Shown here one piece after another: positions 32,462 through 44,269 of a DNA stretch of 64,000 nt (position 1 is the first letter of the stretch; every line of letters begins with the position of its first letter). Both the position numbers and the translations under genes were made by a program. Origin of the DNA: Apiotrichum sp. Y4204 (lineage: Eukaryota > Basidiomycota > Tremellomycetes > Trichosporonales > Trichosporonaceae). The notes under the pieces were generated by a model. It was not told the DNA's origin. It saw only the letters and a list, made by a program, of their open reading frames with translations, and did not search any database. The stretch spans positions 1 through 64,000 of the forward strand of contig JAMYHL010000119.1 in the NCBI GenBank assembly GCA_025531455.1, given 5' to 3'.

Positions 32462-33713
32462 TCACACCCATCGCCACCATTCGTCACACCACTTCTGGCC
32501 AAAATGAAGGCCACGCTCGAGCCACAGGTTTTTCTCCTCGATGCGCTCGCGGAACGCATACGTCGCGGCGGTAGAGATCCGCAGCTTCCTGTTGAGTACA
32601 AACTTGAGTTCGGGTACAAGCTCTTGACGCTCACGGCCCCAGATTGTGATTGCGTCGTTCCAAATCTCCCGGATCCGCGTTTCCGTGTTGGTTATGGAAG
32701 CCTCAGCTGAGGCCCAGGCCCAGGCGTCCACAAACTTGTGGATGTCCACCAGCTCAACAGACGGGATGCGTGAGGATTCGGACACCGTTCCACGGGAGGT
32801 TGCAGAGTAGCAAATCTGCTGTACAAGATTTGTTATCATGCGTTTGACGGTGGACCAGTTGTGGTTGCAGACCTGTTCTCCGTGATCCGGATCCATGTCG
32901 AATATGGAATCATGAGTATGGGACTCCCTGTCCAACACACAGTGAAGGACTAGACGACCGGGAAACTCGCGAAAGTGAAACTCGAGGTTTCTAGTAGTTG
33001 ACGACAGTCGTGAGAAGTGAGTTGCTACGACCAGCTTGTTCAGAGCCCTAGTAACGTTGATGGATGCCGTACGTAAAGCGTTGGCAGAGTTGTAGGGAAT
33101 TGCGTACATATAGCAGATAAGAACGTAAACCGGCGCAGGAATCACCGGACGGCCGTCGGCCGTGGCACGCACAAGCTCGACATATGCTAAATCGTCCGCC
33201 CACGGCAATTGACTGGGGCGGGACACGCCGCGGCGGATGTCGAGCGTGCGGGTGAGAGTAAGCGGCAGGTTGCCAAGACTGCTTGTTACATTGCTGGACG
33301 CGTCGAGATAGTCGTCAATGCCCACTGCTGAGCGTCCCGGACGCCCGACAGCCGCGAAGGCGTCCCCGCCCTTGCGGTTCATCACGATGCGGTTCGCTGG
33401 ACCAGGGATGCGCGCATGATAGAGCTTGCAGGTCGCGCGAAACGTGCGCCAGACTTCGGGTCCTCCGTAGTCGAGGATCGCGTCGATGATGTGGGCGAAA
33501 CCCAGGTGGTCAATCACCACGTGAGGTTCTTCTGCATGTTGTCAGCCACGGAGGTGCAGGCGACCTACTGTGATTGGCGGGGTCCTCGGTCTCGGTCTTG
33601 ACGTTCTTCCTGCCCTGCGAGCGCCTGGATGCCTTGGCGCGTTTGGAACGTCTAGCGCGCGAGGACTCCTCAGGGTCGGCGGAGCGCTTGCTTTGAGAAC
33701 GCGTGGTGACCAT
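32462..33713 (-). CDS. F-box-like family protein with basic N-terminus
   Basis: Two exons (33713-33569, 33531-32462) give 404 residues. The N-terminus (MVTTRSQSKRSADPEESS, then RRSKRAKASRRSQGRK) is strongly basic and would serve as a nuclear localisation signal. It is followed by HLGFAHIIDAILDYGG and VWRTFRATCKLYHARI, an N-terminal helix pair like that of F-box-related proteins. The gene at 39648 has the equivalent FPHIIDAILESASPSVLIAF and FRNTSTEFRHRI, so both belong to one family. The remainder is all-alpha with no recognised domain (for example VDAWAWASAEASITN). The acceptor at 33531 restores HVVIDHLG in frame. A role in ubiquitin ligation is a guess from the motif. Confidence 0.7.
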
Positions 33714-34196
33714 GACGGTGTAGATTGGCGGATGAAGTCGTACCGATGGATGCGAGCGGGTGTTATCAGAAAGTGGCGAGAAAGGATGAGAAACAGAGTG
33801 TTAAGAAGAACTGAAAGGAAGAGAGAAGGAGTGAGAAGAATTGGCCAACTGTATCGCCACATCATCGCTGAGCTTGACCGAGCATGTTCTCGTCCAGATG
33901 GTCTGAGGTGAGAACTTGCAAGATTGCGCCTAGTGCCGTTCCCGTGGGGATGCCTCCTGCGCCCCGCTACATTGTGACGCCAAAGCCGATGCGATATGAG
34001 ACGTGCAATGATCATGATGATTTGTTAACCCCGCTGTCAAGTGGTGTCTGTTCCAGAGGGGGCATTGCAGACTGGAAGTGCACTGCAGTGAGAAAGACCA
34101 GCTTCAGTGAGTAAATGAGCAGGAAAACCGCCGCCCGCGTTCAGCTCATTCCCTCCGCATTCCAGTAATCCATACATGTCCCACGCCCATGCAGTC
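33714..34196. other. Intergenic region
   Basis: Promoter of the F-box-like family gene, with purine-rich GAAAGGAAGAGAGAAGGAG-type sequence near 33810-33830. No gene is supported. Confidence 0.45.
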
Positions 34197-34646
34197 TCAA
34201 AGCTTGGCCTTGTCCTTGAAGGCCGGGAGCTTGTCCTTGAGCCTGCGCCCCATCTGGGCCCCGAGGGCCTGGAGCCCGGACGCAGGACGGACCATGACCT
34301 CAAAGTCTGTGATCATGCCGTCCGTGTCGAAACGCACAAGATCGATGCCCTTGAGCTTCTTGCCGTCCACTGTCGCGCTGAACTCGAGCACAACGCTCAG
34401 TCCATCCGCCGACGCCAGCTGCCGGTGGTACGTAAAGTTCTCAAACACCTGGATGACAGTGCCCAGCACAAGCAGGACCGCGGGGCGCGACGCGTACGGC
34501 GTAATCGCCATGGGCGAGCGGAAGACGGCATCAGGGTGCACGATGGACTCCAGCTTCGAGAGGTCGTTGGCGGCAATCATCTCGTGCCAGATCGCGAGCG
34601 AGCGCGCGACGTTCGGGTTCAGAAGCTTGGCGATGTCGTTTGTCAT
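34197..34646 (-). CDS. SnoaL-like (NTF2-fold) protein
   Basis: A single exon encodes 149 residues, a typical length for this family. The order is an N-terminal helix (ARSLAIWHEMIAANDLSKLES), IVHPDAVFRSPM, a second helix (VLLVLGTVIQVFENF), then beta strands (LSVVLEFSATVDGKKLKG, IDLVRFDTDGMITDFEVMV) and RPASGLQALGAQMG. This is the cone-shaped alpha+beta NTF2/SnoaL fold with the GIDLxxFDxxGxI signature. Family members are small-molecule cyclases, isomerases or scaffold proteins, and no substrate can be read from the sequence. No signal peptide is present. Confidence 0.8.
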   Translation of the reverse strand: MTNDIAKLLNPNVARSLAIWHEMIAANDLSKLESIVHPDAVFRSPMAITPYASRPAVLLVLGTVIQVFENFTYHRQLASADGLSVVLEFSATVDGKKLKGIDLVRFDTDGMITDFEVMVRPASGLQALGAQMGRRLKDKLPAFKDKAKL

Positions 34647-35432
34647 TGTAGTGAGTCTGCTGTTGTTAGTAAGCGACGCTTGAGGCTGTTTGAAACACTT
34701 ACTGGAACGTCAGTTGAGGCCGGATAGAGATAAGTGAGTTGCGAGGGGCTTGGTATTTATGTCTGAGACGTCATGGCAGATCGCGGGTATAGCGGAACCG
34801 GAATCCCCACACGAGCAGTTCGAAGTGAATGACAGCGTGCCGGGGGCCGCTGATGGCGAGCTCGGCGTCGGTGAGAGGCCACTCGCTTTATCATCTTCTC
34901 GCCGTCGCTGATGGCCAGGGGTGTGCAACACGGACAGTCGGGCACCATCTACAGCAAGTTGTTGGACGTTGTTCGGCGTGAAGGAGGGCAGCCGTGCCTG
35001 ATATGCCGAAGGCTCGACGGGTTTTGCCCGGTAAGCCGAGTGCCGTCTTGATCTCTCCACAAACGTCCACATGTCCAGCTGTCCAGAGGGTGTCAGAGAC
35101 AGCACGCGAGGATCCCGTGATAACCACGGCGATTCCACGCCGGAAAGAAGCCGAGATGAGGTCGATTGAGCAATCGATCGGCCATTATCGGCATCATCAT
35201 CATCACCTCTCTCTTTGGTCGCCTGCTCGGGCCGATATCGCCTGAAACCTTTGTGTGATCTTGGAAATCACGGCACCACAAGCCGCGATGAGAGAGTGGA
35301 AATCATCTCCTGCAATCACAATGTCAGTGTCGTTTCCCTAGCAACTGCAGCCAACGTACGTCTCCGATCTCGATTCTCCCTCTCTCGGTCTCACACTACC
35401 TCACCCACACTATCGTTAATGGCGTTCACGAC
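34647..35432. other. Divergent intergenic region
   Basis: Shared upstream sequence of the SnoaL-like gene and the SLC10-type transporter. The short minus-strand ORFs across it have no supporting features. A CATCATCATCATCACC run is present at about 35195-35210. Confidence 0.45.
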
Positions 35433-37113
35433 ATGTCCGCCAGCACCGACGCGCGGCTGGCAACTCCCGCGGACCAGAACCGGCGGCTGAGCGCAATTTC
35501 CCAGCTCAGCGGCGACACGATCGTCGCAGATGACGACGTACCAGAGATGCGAGAGAAGCGTATGAGCCCAAACCCGAGTCCGCGCCCAGACCCAAGGATG
35601 CTGAACGGGACCAAGCAATCGCGTTCTCTCTCAATGCCCAGTGGTGTCAAGGAATCGCGCTCCCTCTCGCTCTCGGTCCCGCCCGCGCTCGTGCGCTCCC
35701 TCTCGCGTACAGTCCAAAGGACCTACTCGCACTCTCACACCCACACCACCCAGCCACCTCAGCCAAAGCCGTTGCGCGCCCTCCGCGCAATCGGCTACTT
35801 TCTCCTCGAACAATGGAACCTTCTCACGATGGGCCTGCTCATCCTCCTCGCCTACTTCTTCCCGTACGTCGGCACGACGGGCGGCGCCATCCGCGCAGAG
35901 TACACCATCTCGTGGGGGGCCGTGTGCCTAATCTTTTTGATTGCAGGCCTCAGCCTCTCGCCCACGGCGCTGCTCAAGGGCATTCCGCACTGGCGCGCGC
36001 ACCTCGTCTCGAACGTGTTCTCCTTCCTCATCTCCCCAGCCATCATGTTTGCTTTTGCTTCAGCAGGCCAGCGCGCACACCTCGACTTTTACGTGCTTGC
36101 CGGCATGGTCGTGGCGGGCACGATGCCGACCACGATCGCGAGTAATGTGACGTGTACCCTCAACGCGCGCGGAAGTACCGAGCTTGCAAGCATTGAGGTC
36201 GTAATTGGGAACGTCCTCGGCACATTCATCACGCCGCTACTCGCGCAGATGTTCCTCTCTGCTCCGAACTGGGCGGACGCTTCGCCCGGTGAGGGAGGCA
36301 GCGTGACCTCCATCTACATCCGCATGGCGAAGCAGCTGAGCGCGACGCTCTTTGCCCCTCTGGTGAGCTGCCGCCAGCGCTTGCACTGACTCCAGATCGC
36401 CGGCCTCATCATCCAGCTTCAATTCCCGCGCCCCGTTGCGCGCATCCGCACCGCGCTGCACCTCAACAAGGTGGCGAGCCTGATGACCACCCTCTGCGTG
36501 TGGCACAACTTTTGCAAAGCGTTCTACTCTGGCGCATTCAAGAGCACATCACACGCCACGATCATCTACCTCTGCTTCATGGGACTGGCGACGTACATCA
36601 TCCTGAGCGTACTTGTCTTCTCGGTCCTCCGCCTCCCGGGAATCGACACATCTGCCGCGGACTGGTGGCGGTTCACGAAGCGCGACGCCATCGCGCTGTG
36701 TTTCTGCGCCCCAGCCAAAGGTGCGCTCAACGATCTGTTTATTCTAACGCCCAGGCGTCGCTGTCGGATCACCCCTCATTGCGATTCTATACTCCGACGA
36801 GCCGATCGAGGCGCAAGCCAAGCTCGCCCTCGCGCTCCTGATCTACAACGGCGAGCAGGTGGCGGTCGCGCAGCTCGTGGTTCCGATGCTGAGGTGGTGG
36901 GCGCGCGACGAGATCGAGCGCGACAAGGAGCTCAAGGAAGAGGCAAAGAGCAAAGTAAGCGGAGAAATGGAGAAGGAGCTGCCGGACGCGATTGTCAGTG
37001 ATGAGAGTGACGACGAGGCACTCGATACCCTCGAAGACCTCGATCTCGAGAGGGGTCCGCGGCGACCGACGCTCGTGCGCGCACGCCGCCCGTCCACCAT
37101 CGACCATTACTAA
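35433..37113 (+). CDS. RCH1: SLC10A7/Rch1-type membrane transporter
   Basis: Three exons (35433-36362, 36396-36720, 36755-37113) give 537 residues. A Ser/Arg-rich cytosolic N-terminus (about 115 residues with several RSxS sites) precedes about ten membrane helices, for example LLTMGLLILLAYFFPYVG, WGAVCLIFLIAGLSLSP and FYVLAGMVVAGTMPTTIASN. The latter is the conserved TMPTT...N loop of SBF-like (bile-acid-sodium symporter-like) proteins. VWHNFCKAF, AKGVAVGSPLIAILYSDE and VAVAQLVVPMLRWW also match the SLC10A7/Rch1 branch. In yeasts Rch1 sits in the plasma membrane and restrains calcium uptake. The acidic tail (ESDDEALDTLEDLDLE) is on the cytosolic side. Family assignment is firm, while the calcium role is transferred from studied relatives. 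Confidence 0.88.
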
Positions 37114-37276
37114 ACTAAGTTTATCCGTTGTACCCATTGTGCATGTATGTTGTTGTGCTGAAGAACCCATGTATCGCAATGCATGTGAACAAAGCGAGAG
37201 AGTAATCAGGACACCATGTCGTTCTTCTTCTGGTGGCGATCGCGTCGGGATCGATGACCGATTAAAATTTTGTCTG

Positions 37277-37363
37277 GGTCTTTTAGCTCAGTTGGTTAGA
37301 GCGTACGCTTCACAGTCCATTACTTGACGCGTAAGGTCGGCGGTTCGACCCCGCCAAAGGCCA
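37277..37363 (+). tRNA. tRNA-Val(CAC) with 13-nt intron
   Basis: The acceptor stem GGTCTTT (37277-37283) pairs with AAAGGCC (37356-37362), with discriminator A at 37363. The D-arm contains box A (TAGCTCAGTTGG). The anticodon stem TACGC/GCGTA encloses TTCACA plus a final C after removal of the intron, giving the valine anticodon CAC at 37311-37313. A 13-nt intron (37315-37327) lies one base after the anticodon, the canonical eukaryotic position. The T-arm is GGCGG-TTCGACC-CCGCC and includes box B (GGTTCGACCCC). Confidence 0.92.
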
Positions 37364-37365
37364 CG

Positions 37366-37371
37366 TCTTTT
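37366..37371 (+). terminator. RNA polymerase III terminator
   Basis: A run of five T (within GTCTTTTTGG) directly follows the tRNA 3' end, as expected for Pol III termination. Confidence 0.7.
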
Positions 37372-39558
37372 TGGCAGTTTCCATATCGCCCTTTGATGCA
37401 CTTGCGACGACGAGCCGCGCGACCCTCAAGCGGCCGAGGTCGCAGCCTAAACCATTGAAAGCATGCCTGTTCATGCATGTGCATGCAACGTGGACCATGG
37501 GAACAGACACCTAGAACTGCGTTTGTTGACATGCTGCTGTCGCGATGATCGCTTCGGCTGTGGAGTCAGCCAGATGAAGGCCTCGGTATCTTTATGAGCT
37601 TCTCACCCTGTTGCGCTGTCGCTTCGCTATCAACACGTCAGGTCGGGGGAACAAAGAGGCCGATGCGATCTCCGACAGTACCGATAGGATGAGACAATCG
37701 TGATGAACGTGGCCTGGAGGTGAGGTTGCGCCAGTTCGCTGATATGGGAGCCACTGCTGAGTGATTCCGAGGCTGTTGCTGTGGGATGAGATGACGCGAC
37801 GACGTCAACGACGGCCTCATCTCGCGTGGCGGTGGGAAACCGCTGCGTCGCAGCAGTGGACGCTTCTCAAGAGCCCGTAGTGGACGCCGAGTGAGCGCTC
37901 CGTGGGCAGGATATCACGTCCTGATATCCGGATATCGTACCGCCGTGCTGTGAGCATGACTGCGGCATTGTCCAGCTTCCAGATCGGTCTCCGACCTTGG
38001 CTGTGCTGTCTCGCAGCGGAGTGTGTGATGTTCCACAGCGCCGCCATGCATGATCCACCAGCTTCGGAGATTATCGACCAAAGCAGAAAGGGAGACGCAG
38101 TGCATCTAGGTGATGGATTGTTGGAACCTCTATTCCCAGTGACCTCACCACACGCGAGATCAATTACAACAAAGGCCACGATCCACAACCCTCTTAGCTT
38201 CCAGATCAGATACTGAGGCCTGGACTCTGTTATCGGCGTCGGCGCGTCCCTCGAATCCCAGTCCTTCGGCCTTGCGAGCTTGACTCACGGCGATGCTCGG
38301 ACTTGGCACGATCAAACAGTGACGGTACCGTACCATTCCAAGCTGTACACATCGGGCACCGACTTCGGCGCCGGGTCACGTCATGCACAACTAAAAGTTG
38401 TCGCCGAGGTTGCGGAGCTTCTCACGTTCGCCGCCGAGATCGGGTCGTTGTAGTACGTCACTGCACTTTACTCCATTTCAGGGGATGATAAGACTGGAAA
38501 GTAAAAAGTTGGAGGAGCTGAAGATTTTCTGCATCGTAATGCACACACGAACGAAGGTGTTGCGCCTTCACGCCCGGCCCAGCTGCGACTCGTGAGTGAT
38601 CGCTGACGGCACGGTCGGAGCGTCCTGACCGCGCCGACCGGAACGTGCGGGAGTCGCGGCATGTCGTGAAGCAAGCGATCAAGCCAAGGATGGAGGACAA
38701 GAAGAGGGGGAAGACCTGCAATTGATGGTATGTCCTCGGATGGGAATGAGGACTTTCAGCACACGATGATGGCATCCAGAATTGCTTGACAGCTCGAAGC
38801 GGAGGGGGGCGACGTGCCCTAGCTGCTGCTGCTTACCTCTCGGAGTGCCGGCGGCACGCGCCGTGATCAGATCCGGTCCGTGGGATGCCAGCGCAATGCC
38901 TCGAATGTCTCACTGTCAGATCAGGTGCCTTGTGTGTGAGCTTGGTGGCGTCGTTGTTGCTATCGACCACAGAGAGAAAGAGCTTCATGCTACACACGGC
39001 TGGCCATTCAAACACATCCGGCAAACCCGACCCACATCCTCGATCACGCACCGCCATTTCGTTACTCTGCAGCTTCTGACCCGTCTACCGTGCGCAGCGG
39101 TCAGAGTCAGATGGGCGCGTGCGCTCTCGCGCTGTCCCGCGCGGTGTGCAGGCGTTGGCACTCGCGTGCGCCTGCGGCGCATGCGTCTCCTCTCGATCCT
39201 CTCGCGCCGTGTTCCTCGTGTCTCATTCCCGTGAGACCGGAGAACTCTGCGGCTGGCGCACATTCCGTATCGTGTCCGTGTCCGTGTCCGCGGCAGCTCG
39301 GCAGCCCATGCAGCCCACAAATCTAAACATCACATGACGCAGTGATCAAAGCACAATGCAGAGGTGTGATGCCAAGGCCCCTCAGAGGCTCAAGCCTGAT
39401 CTCCTCTCTGACGCCTCCCCAGCCTCTGGTTGCTGATGTGCCCATGCTCACGGCGCACGGCGTCCGCCCGGAGACCATATGCCGTACCCCCGTAATCCTG
39501 ACATTCCTGATCACAGTCTTTCTCGGTCATGCTGTCGATATTATCAGTCAAAGAGTAG
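37372..39558. other. 2.2-kb intergenic stretch without a supported gene
   Basis: Open frames up to 150 codons have no protein-like features. GATATC-containing inverted words are clustered near 37910-37940 and a GTCCGT tandem run lies near 39274-39292. Most of it is upstream sequence of the F-box-like family gene at 39648. Confidence 0.5.
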
Positions 39559-39568
39559 TATATAAAAG
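39559..39568 (+). promoter_or_regulatory. TATA box of 39648 gene
   Basis: TATATAAAAG lies 80-89 nt upstream of the chosen ATG at 39648. It supports that start over the 102 further in-frame codons upstream, which would begin before the TATA box. Confidence 0.65.
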
Positions 39569-39647
39569 ATGCAGAGACCAGAGACGTGAATCAAACAGCA
39601 ACGACAGCCCACTACCATCACACCGCCCCCTCACCCTCTCAGCACCC

Positions 39648-41123
39648 ATGACAATAGACCCAACGACCATCAGCCTCGCCGTCCCCGTCCCCGAGCCCGC
39701 CGTCACTATCCCTGCGTCGTCATTCCCTCACATCATCGACGCCATCCTCGAGTCTGCCTCCCCCAGCGTCCTCATTGCGTTTCGCAACACCTCCACCGAG
39801 TTTCGCCACCGCATCTCGCCAGAGGCCATCGCCGCCGCAGCCCAGGCCGACCTCGAGATCAAGGGCGTCCATCTCCACCTCGACGTCGAGCTCGACCAAG
39901 CAACGCCCGTAGCAGCGGTGGGCCCCCCTGCGGCTGCTGACTGTGTCTCTCCCCGACTGCCCACCGCCTCTCCCGCCTGCCCACCACGGCTACCAGCCGG
40001 CTACCGCCTCACGGCCACCTTTGCCACCTCAGATGCGCCAGCCCCCGCGCCGCGCTATCTCGCGCCATGGGTGCACATTGTCACTGTGCATGCTGCCGCA
40101 CTTGATGGCGACTTTGCCGTAACTGGGCATGTTGCCCAGGTGCTGGCCGAGGCAAAGGCAACGCTCGACGTGGTGAGGATAGTTGATTTCGAGGGCGCCT
40201 CGTCCAAGATCCCCTTCCAAGCACCAAAGTTTGTGCTCTTCATGAACGCCGACAACGACGAGGAGGAGATGGAGCTCGAGATGGACATGGAGGAGGTAGA
40301 GCAGTTCCCGCTGGACGTCGAGCTGCCTGCGAGCACCACTGCCGCTGCTACGAGTGACATGGACCTCGACGCACCGGCCGCCGAGTCGCCCTTCCCGGAC
40401 AACGTCACCGAGATCATCTGCAACATTGCGTGCTCGCCGTCAGCTGGATGCACAAACCTCACACGATCGCAGCTTGCGGCGCTCAACCTCGGACACCGCG
40501 ACATCCTCAGCAATGTCATCTACATCTTCCGCCCGATACCGGAGGAGCTCGAGAATGGGAGCAACCGCCGAGACAGGAGGGCCGATAAGGACAACAAGAG
40601 CAAGGAGAGGGAGAAGAATCCGAATCTGATAGCCCCGCCCGAGCTGGCTCCAACGGCAACCTCGCTGTCACGCTCGTCATCGTCGCGCTCGTCGCGCTCA
40701 TCCCGCGGCTCGTCGCCGTCCTCGTCCCCTTGTCCATCGCCATCCCCTGCCCTCGTTCCCTTCCTCGACAAGAAGCTGTCCTCATTCCCCTCCCCCGACT
40801 TTACCATAGTTGGGTGCGAGAACCTCCGCTACTGGGACGACGACCCCGAGTCCACCCTCTTTGCCCGCTTTGCGAGCATCATGAACACGTACTGCGACTG
40901 GGACTTGGGCTACGACTACGAGATGGCAAACCTCTCTGTCGACGTCGAGGTCGCACTTGGTCTGAACGGCTTCAACACTGCCCCCACTTCCCAGCCCCTC
41001 TACAACCACCACTTTAACGACCTCTCGCGCTCAAACTACTTTAAGAGCTTTCCTCAGTGGACTGCGAGTCATGCGCGCACCCCACATGCTCGTGCATGGT
41101 ACGAACTCATGGCTGTGCCATAG
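39648..41123 (+). CDS. F-box-like family protein with Ser-rich insert
   Basis: A single exon encodes 491 residues. It begins MTIDPTTISLAVPVPEPAV and has FPHIIDAILESASPSVLIAF followed by RNTSTEFRHRI, the same N-terminal helix pair as the protein at 32462-33713. A central acidic segment (NADNDEEEMELEMDMEEVEQ) and a Ser/Arg-rich run (about residues 345-370, SRSSSSRSSRSSRGSS and similar) separate it from a C-terminal region with FTIVGCENLRYWDDDPES. The protein appears cytosolic or nuclear. The TATA box 80 nt upstream supports this start. Family members seem expanded in this lineage. A ubiquitin-ligase role is only inferred from the weak F-box resemblance. Confidence 0.72.
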   Translation: MTIDPTTISLAVPVPEPAVTIPASSFPHIIDAILESASPSVLIAFRNTSTEFRHRISPEAIAAAAQADLEIKGVHLHLDVELDQATPVAAVGPPAAADCVSPRLPTASPACPPRLPAGYRLTATFATSDAPAPAPRYLAPWVHIVTVHAAALDGDFAVTGHVAQVLAEAKATLDVVRIVDFEGASSKIPFQAPKFVLFMNADNDEEEMELEMDMEEVEQFPLDVELPASTTAAATSDMDLDAPAAESPFPDNVTEIICNIACSPSAGCTNLTRSQLAALNLGHRDILSNVIYIFRPIPEELENGSNRRDRRADKDNKSKEREKNPNLIAPPELAPTATSLSRSSSSRSSRSSRGSSPSSSPCPSPSPALVPFLDKKLSSFPSPDFTIVGCENLRYWDDDPESTLFARFASIMNTYCDWDLGYDYEMANLSVDVEVALGLNGFNTAPTSQPLYNHHFNDLSRSNYFKSFPQWTASHARTPHARAWYELMAVP

Positions 41124-41348
41124 ATCAAGAAACGACGTAGAATAGAGCCAGCCACGATTACCAGCCCATGTTGTCATCCCCCTCATTCTCATCCTTATCC
41201 TCATCCTCACTGCCTCATCGCTTGCCATCTATCAGTCTGTTTATAGTCCACCATGTTCACTGCTTGTCTACACTACTCGCTATGCTTCACACGAATCGAT
41301 GCATGGTTTTGGTTAAAAATGGCAACACTATGATCCTACTACTCATCT

Positions 41349-42738
41349 TCAAAGCTTCGCACCGCGGCCGCCGTCCACAAAACTGACGACCGTCTTGCCG
41401 TAGTTCTTACCAGCGAACATGTCCTGGAATGCCGGCACGCAACCAGCGAGGCCGCCCTCCTTGACGTAGTAGTCGTACTTGAGCAGGCCGCGGTTGTAAA
41501 GGTCCGAGAGATATGCGCGGCCCTCGTGGTAGCGGTCCTCGTAGTCGAACGCGATGAACTGGGGTGAGCTTTGCGAGTGTGCGTGAGACTTACGCCCTGC
41601 ATGGTGGCCTTCATCGAGATGAGCTGCGGGAGGAGTGTCACGCCGTAGGGCTTGTCGGCCGAGTACTGCGAGATGGCGCCGCAGAGCACGATGCGAGCAT
41701 ACGGCTTGATGCGCGAGAGGACGAGGTCGAGCGTCTCGCCGCCGACTGTGATCCGTCAGTTCCACGTTGCATCTCTCCCACGCACCATTGTCAAAGTAAA
41801 CATCGATCCTGCCCGCCGCGCGCAGCTTCTTGGCATAGTCCTTGTCGTTGTAGTTGAGGACGACGTGGCAGCCGAGCTCGCGCAGCTGCCGGCACTTGTC
41901 CTCGGTACCCGCGATCGCAATCACCTTGCACTTCTTGTGCGCGAGCGCAATCTGCGTCGCAATCTGGAGTGAGCCCTGGAACTCTACGTGCCGCAACTCA
42001 CCAAGCCAACACTGCCCGCGGCGCCCGAGACGCACACCGTCTCGCCGTCCTTGATCTTGCCGACGTCAAACATGCCAAAGTACGCCGTCATGCCCGACAC
42101 GCCGAGGAAGCCGAGGTGGTCGACGTCGCGCCCGTTCTTGGGTGTCCTGTGGGTGAGTACGGAGACTGCAAGGCAGGATGGCAGCAGAAAGTGAAGCCAT
42201 ACCGCTCATCGTCGACGTCATCGGACTCGATCACGGCGGCCAGACACTGCGGAACACTCACTCCTTCTTCTGCAGGTGCTTGGCGGGACCGACCCAGTAC
42301 TCCTGCCAGCCAAGGGTGCCCTCCACGAGGTCGCCGGCCTTAAACTCGGGCGAGCGCGACTCGACAACGCGGCCGATACCGCCAGCACGCATCGTAGCAC
42401 CGATCTGCACGGGAGGGATGTACGAGGGCGTGTCGACGAGCCACATGCGCATCGCCGGGTCCTGCGATTAGTGTCAATTCTGCGGCCACGGTGTCCACAC
42501 GATCACGGCCTCCTGCCAGGATCGAGTGCAACATGAAGCGATCGGTAATGCCCGCGATCACCTTTCAAGCTCCCACGGTGATACTCACGATAGAGACGTA
42601 CTCCGTCTTCACAACGACCTCGCCGTCCTTGGGCGCCTGGAGGGGCGCCGTGTCGGGCTTGAACGTGCGGTCCGTGACGGGTCCGCGGCCGGGACGCTCC
42701 GAGAGCACGATGCGCTTGTTGGTCGAGGGGAGGGGCAT
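41349..42738 (-). CDS. Medium-chain NAD(P)H-dependent alkenal/one oxidoreductase
   Basis: At least six exons are joined on the minus strand, from ATG 42738 (MPLPSTNKRIVLSERPGRGP) to a stop at 41349; not all boundaries were fixed. Features in order are KDGEVVVKTEYVSI, DPAMRMWL (typical of the leukotriene-B4-12-dehydrogenase/CurA branch), a GWQEYWVGP motif, LGFLGVSGMTAYFGMFDVG, the nucleotide-binding VSGAAGSVG, KVIAIAGTEDKC, GRIDVYFDNVGGETLD, and FIAFDYEDRY at the C-terminal region. This is the zinc-independent MDR class that reduces the double bond of alpha,beta-unsaturated aldehydes and ketones using NADPH in the cytosol. It likely detoxifies reactive carbonyls. The substrate is not shown by the sequence. 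Confidence 0.85.
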
Positions 42739-44269
42739 GGTGTATGTGGGATGTGGTGAATGGTGGAGAGGTCACGAGCAAGACAGGTGATATTTATCGA
42801 CGGTCAAGTGGGTGGACATTTTGCTCTGACGTCGGCTCTCGATAACCGGTCACCGGTGAATAAATTGATGGCGACAAGCAACACCGCCGAGCCCTCCGAG
42901 CCCTTGGTGCGTCCGGAACCTGCACACAATGTGTGCAGCACTGCACGTGCGGCGAGTCCCTGTTTCCTCGGTGCTGCATGCATGCGGGACTGAGTGACTG
43001 AGGATCCCCACCTCGCTAAGACGCAGATGAATCTCCACAATCTCCAGCTTTGATTGCCGGGCTCGTTTGTCAGCAGCTTGGGCGGAAATGACCGACCCAG
43101 GACATAACGAGAGCAACGATTCATGTCCCCCCGACAAGGGCAAGGCCAACTTCGACGACGTCTGAGCATCGGGACGGCCCAGCTGATAGAACAAGATTTC
43201 AACACGGCCGACTGCTGGATACCCCGTGTGTTTACGCCAACTTACCAACTTACTTCACAAGCTGTGAATCGCGTGATCCTCCTCCAGTATCTTAACAGTT
43301 TGGTACAACAGCCTGCGGGAGGTGGTTAACCCAAGCATGCAGCTACGCCTCTGATATGGCCTCCTCCCGGCGGTCACAGACCACGTCCGAACCACCCCTC
43401 GGTCAGCCACCGGCACCGATCATCTCACACATTGCTCCTCGCACATGTTCTGTTTGCACCATAACTACGAGCTTTGCAGCTGTCCAGCGTCTCGTCTCCC
43501 TCTGCTCCCCTCTGGCTCTGGTTCCATCGCATCGGCGGCCTCGAGGCGCCGGCGCGTCCGGACCACCACGCGCACAGAGCGTGCGCCACCATCCATCCCT
43601 GAGCCAGTGTCCCACTTTCCAGCGTACCAGAGTGCTACGGACTGATACGGTAAACCCTCGGCCTCGTCTGATAAATAGCAGCACCAGGGGGCGGCCCGGT
43701 GGCGCAGGCGACGGTGTTGGCGCGCGCCATTACTCGTCACCCCCAAACCGTGCTTGTCCGCTTCGTGGTCATCGCCTCTTGCGTCGTGTTGCACTGAGGT
43801 GGAGTCGTTGAGTATTTAGAGCGCGTCGTCACGCATTCCACGCACGCTCCCAACCTCCCTGACCTCTCTCACCCCTCGAACCCCTTAACCTGCCTCGTGT
43901 GTTCTGAAACGACAACCACTGCGCCATGGCCGTCAGCCATGGTTAGACTTATCCTTGAGATACTGCCGCGCACGCTCGGTGAGCGCGTGATGCCGTTCTC
44001 CTAGCCTCCTGTTTTCTTCGGCTCGGGTCTAGACCCACGACCTGCGCAACCGGAAGCCTGAGCGCCATCGCAGCACTGTCAGGCAGTGCTGGCGTACACC
44101 TGGATCGCACTCAAGTAACACTTTGCCCGTGCTCGAGCAGCCCTCCTTCTTCATAACGCAACCATCGGACCATAGGACATCCAACACAAGCTCATGGCGC
44201 TACCCCCGCCCCCATATCAGCAATTTATCCACGCTCCTTACACTTACTGACAAAACACACTCGCTCACC
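42739..44269. other. Divergent intergenic region
   Basis: Upstream sequence of the MDR oxidoreductase (minus) and the membrane glycoprotein (plus). A plus-strand frame at 43356-43811 is Arg/Pro-rich without features and was not accepted. Confidence 0.5.

Noticed and set aside
43356..43811. A 151-codon plus-strand frame
   Set aside because: Arg/Pro/Ser-rich without hydrophobic pattern, splice partners or family motifs.
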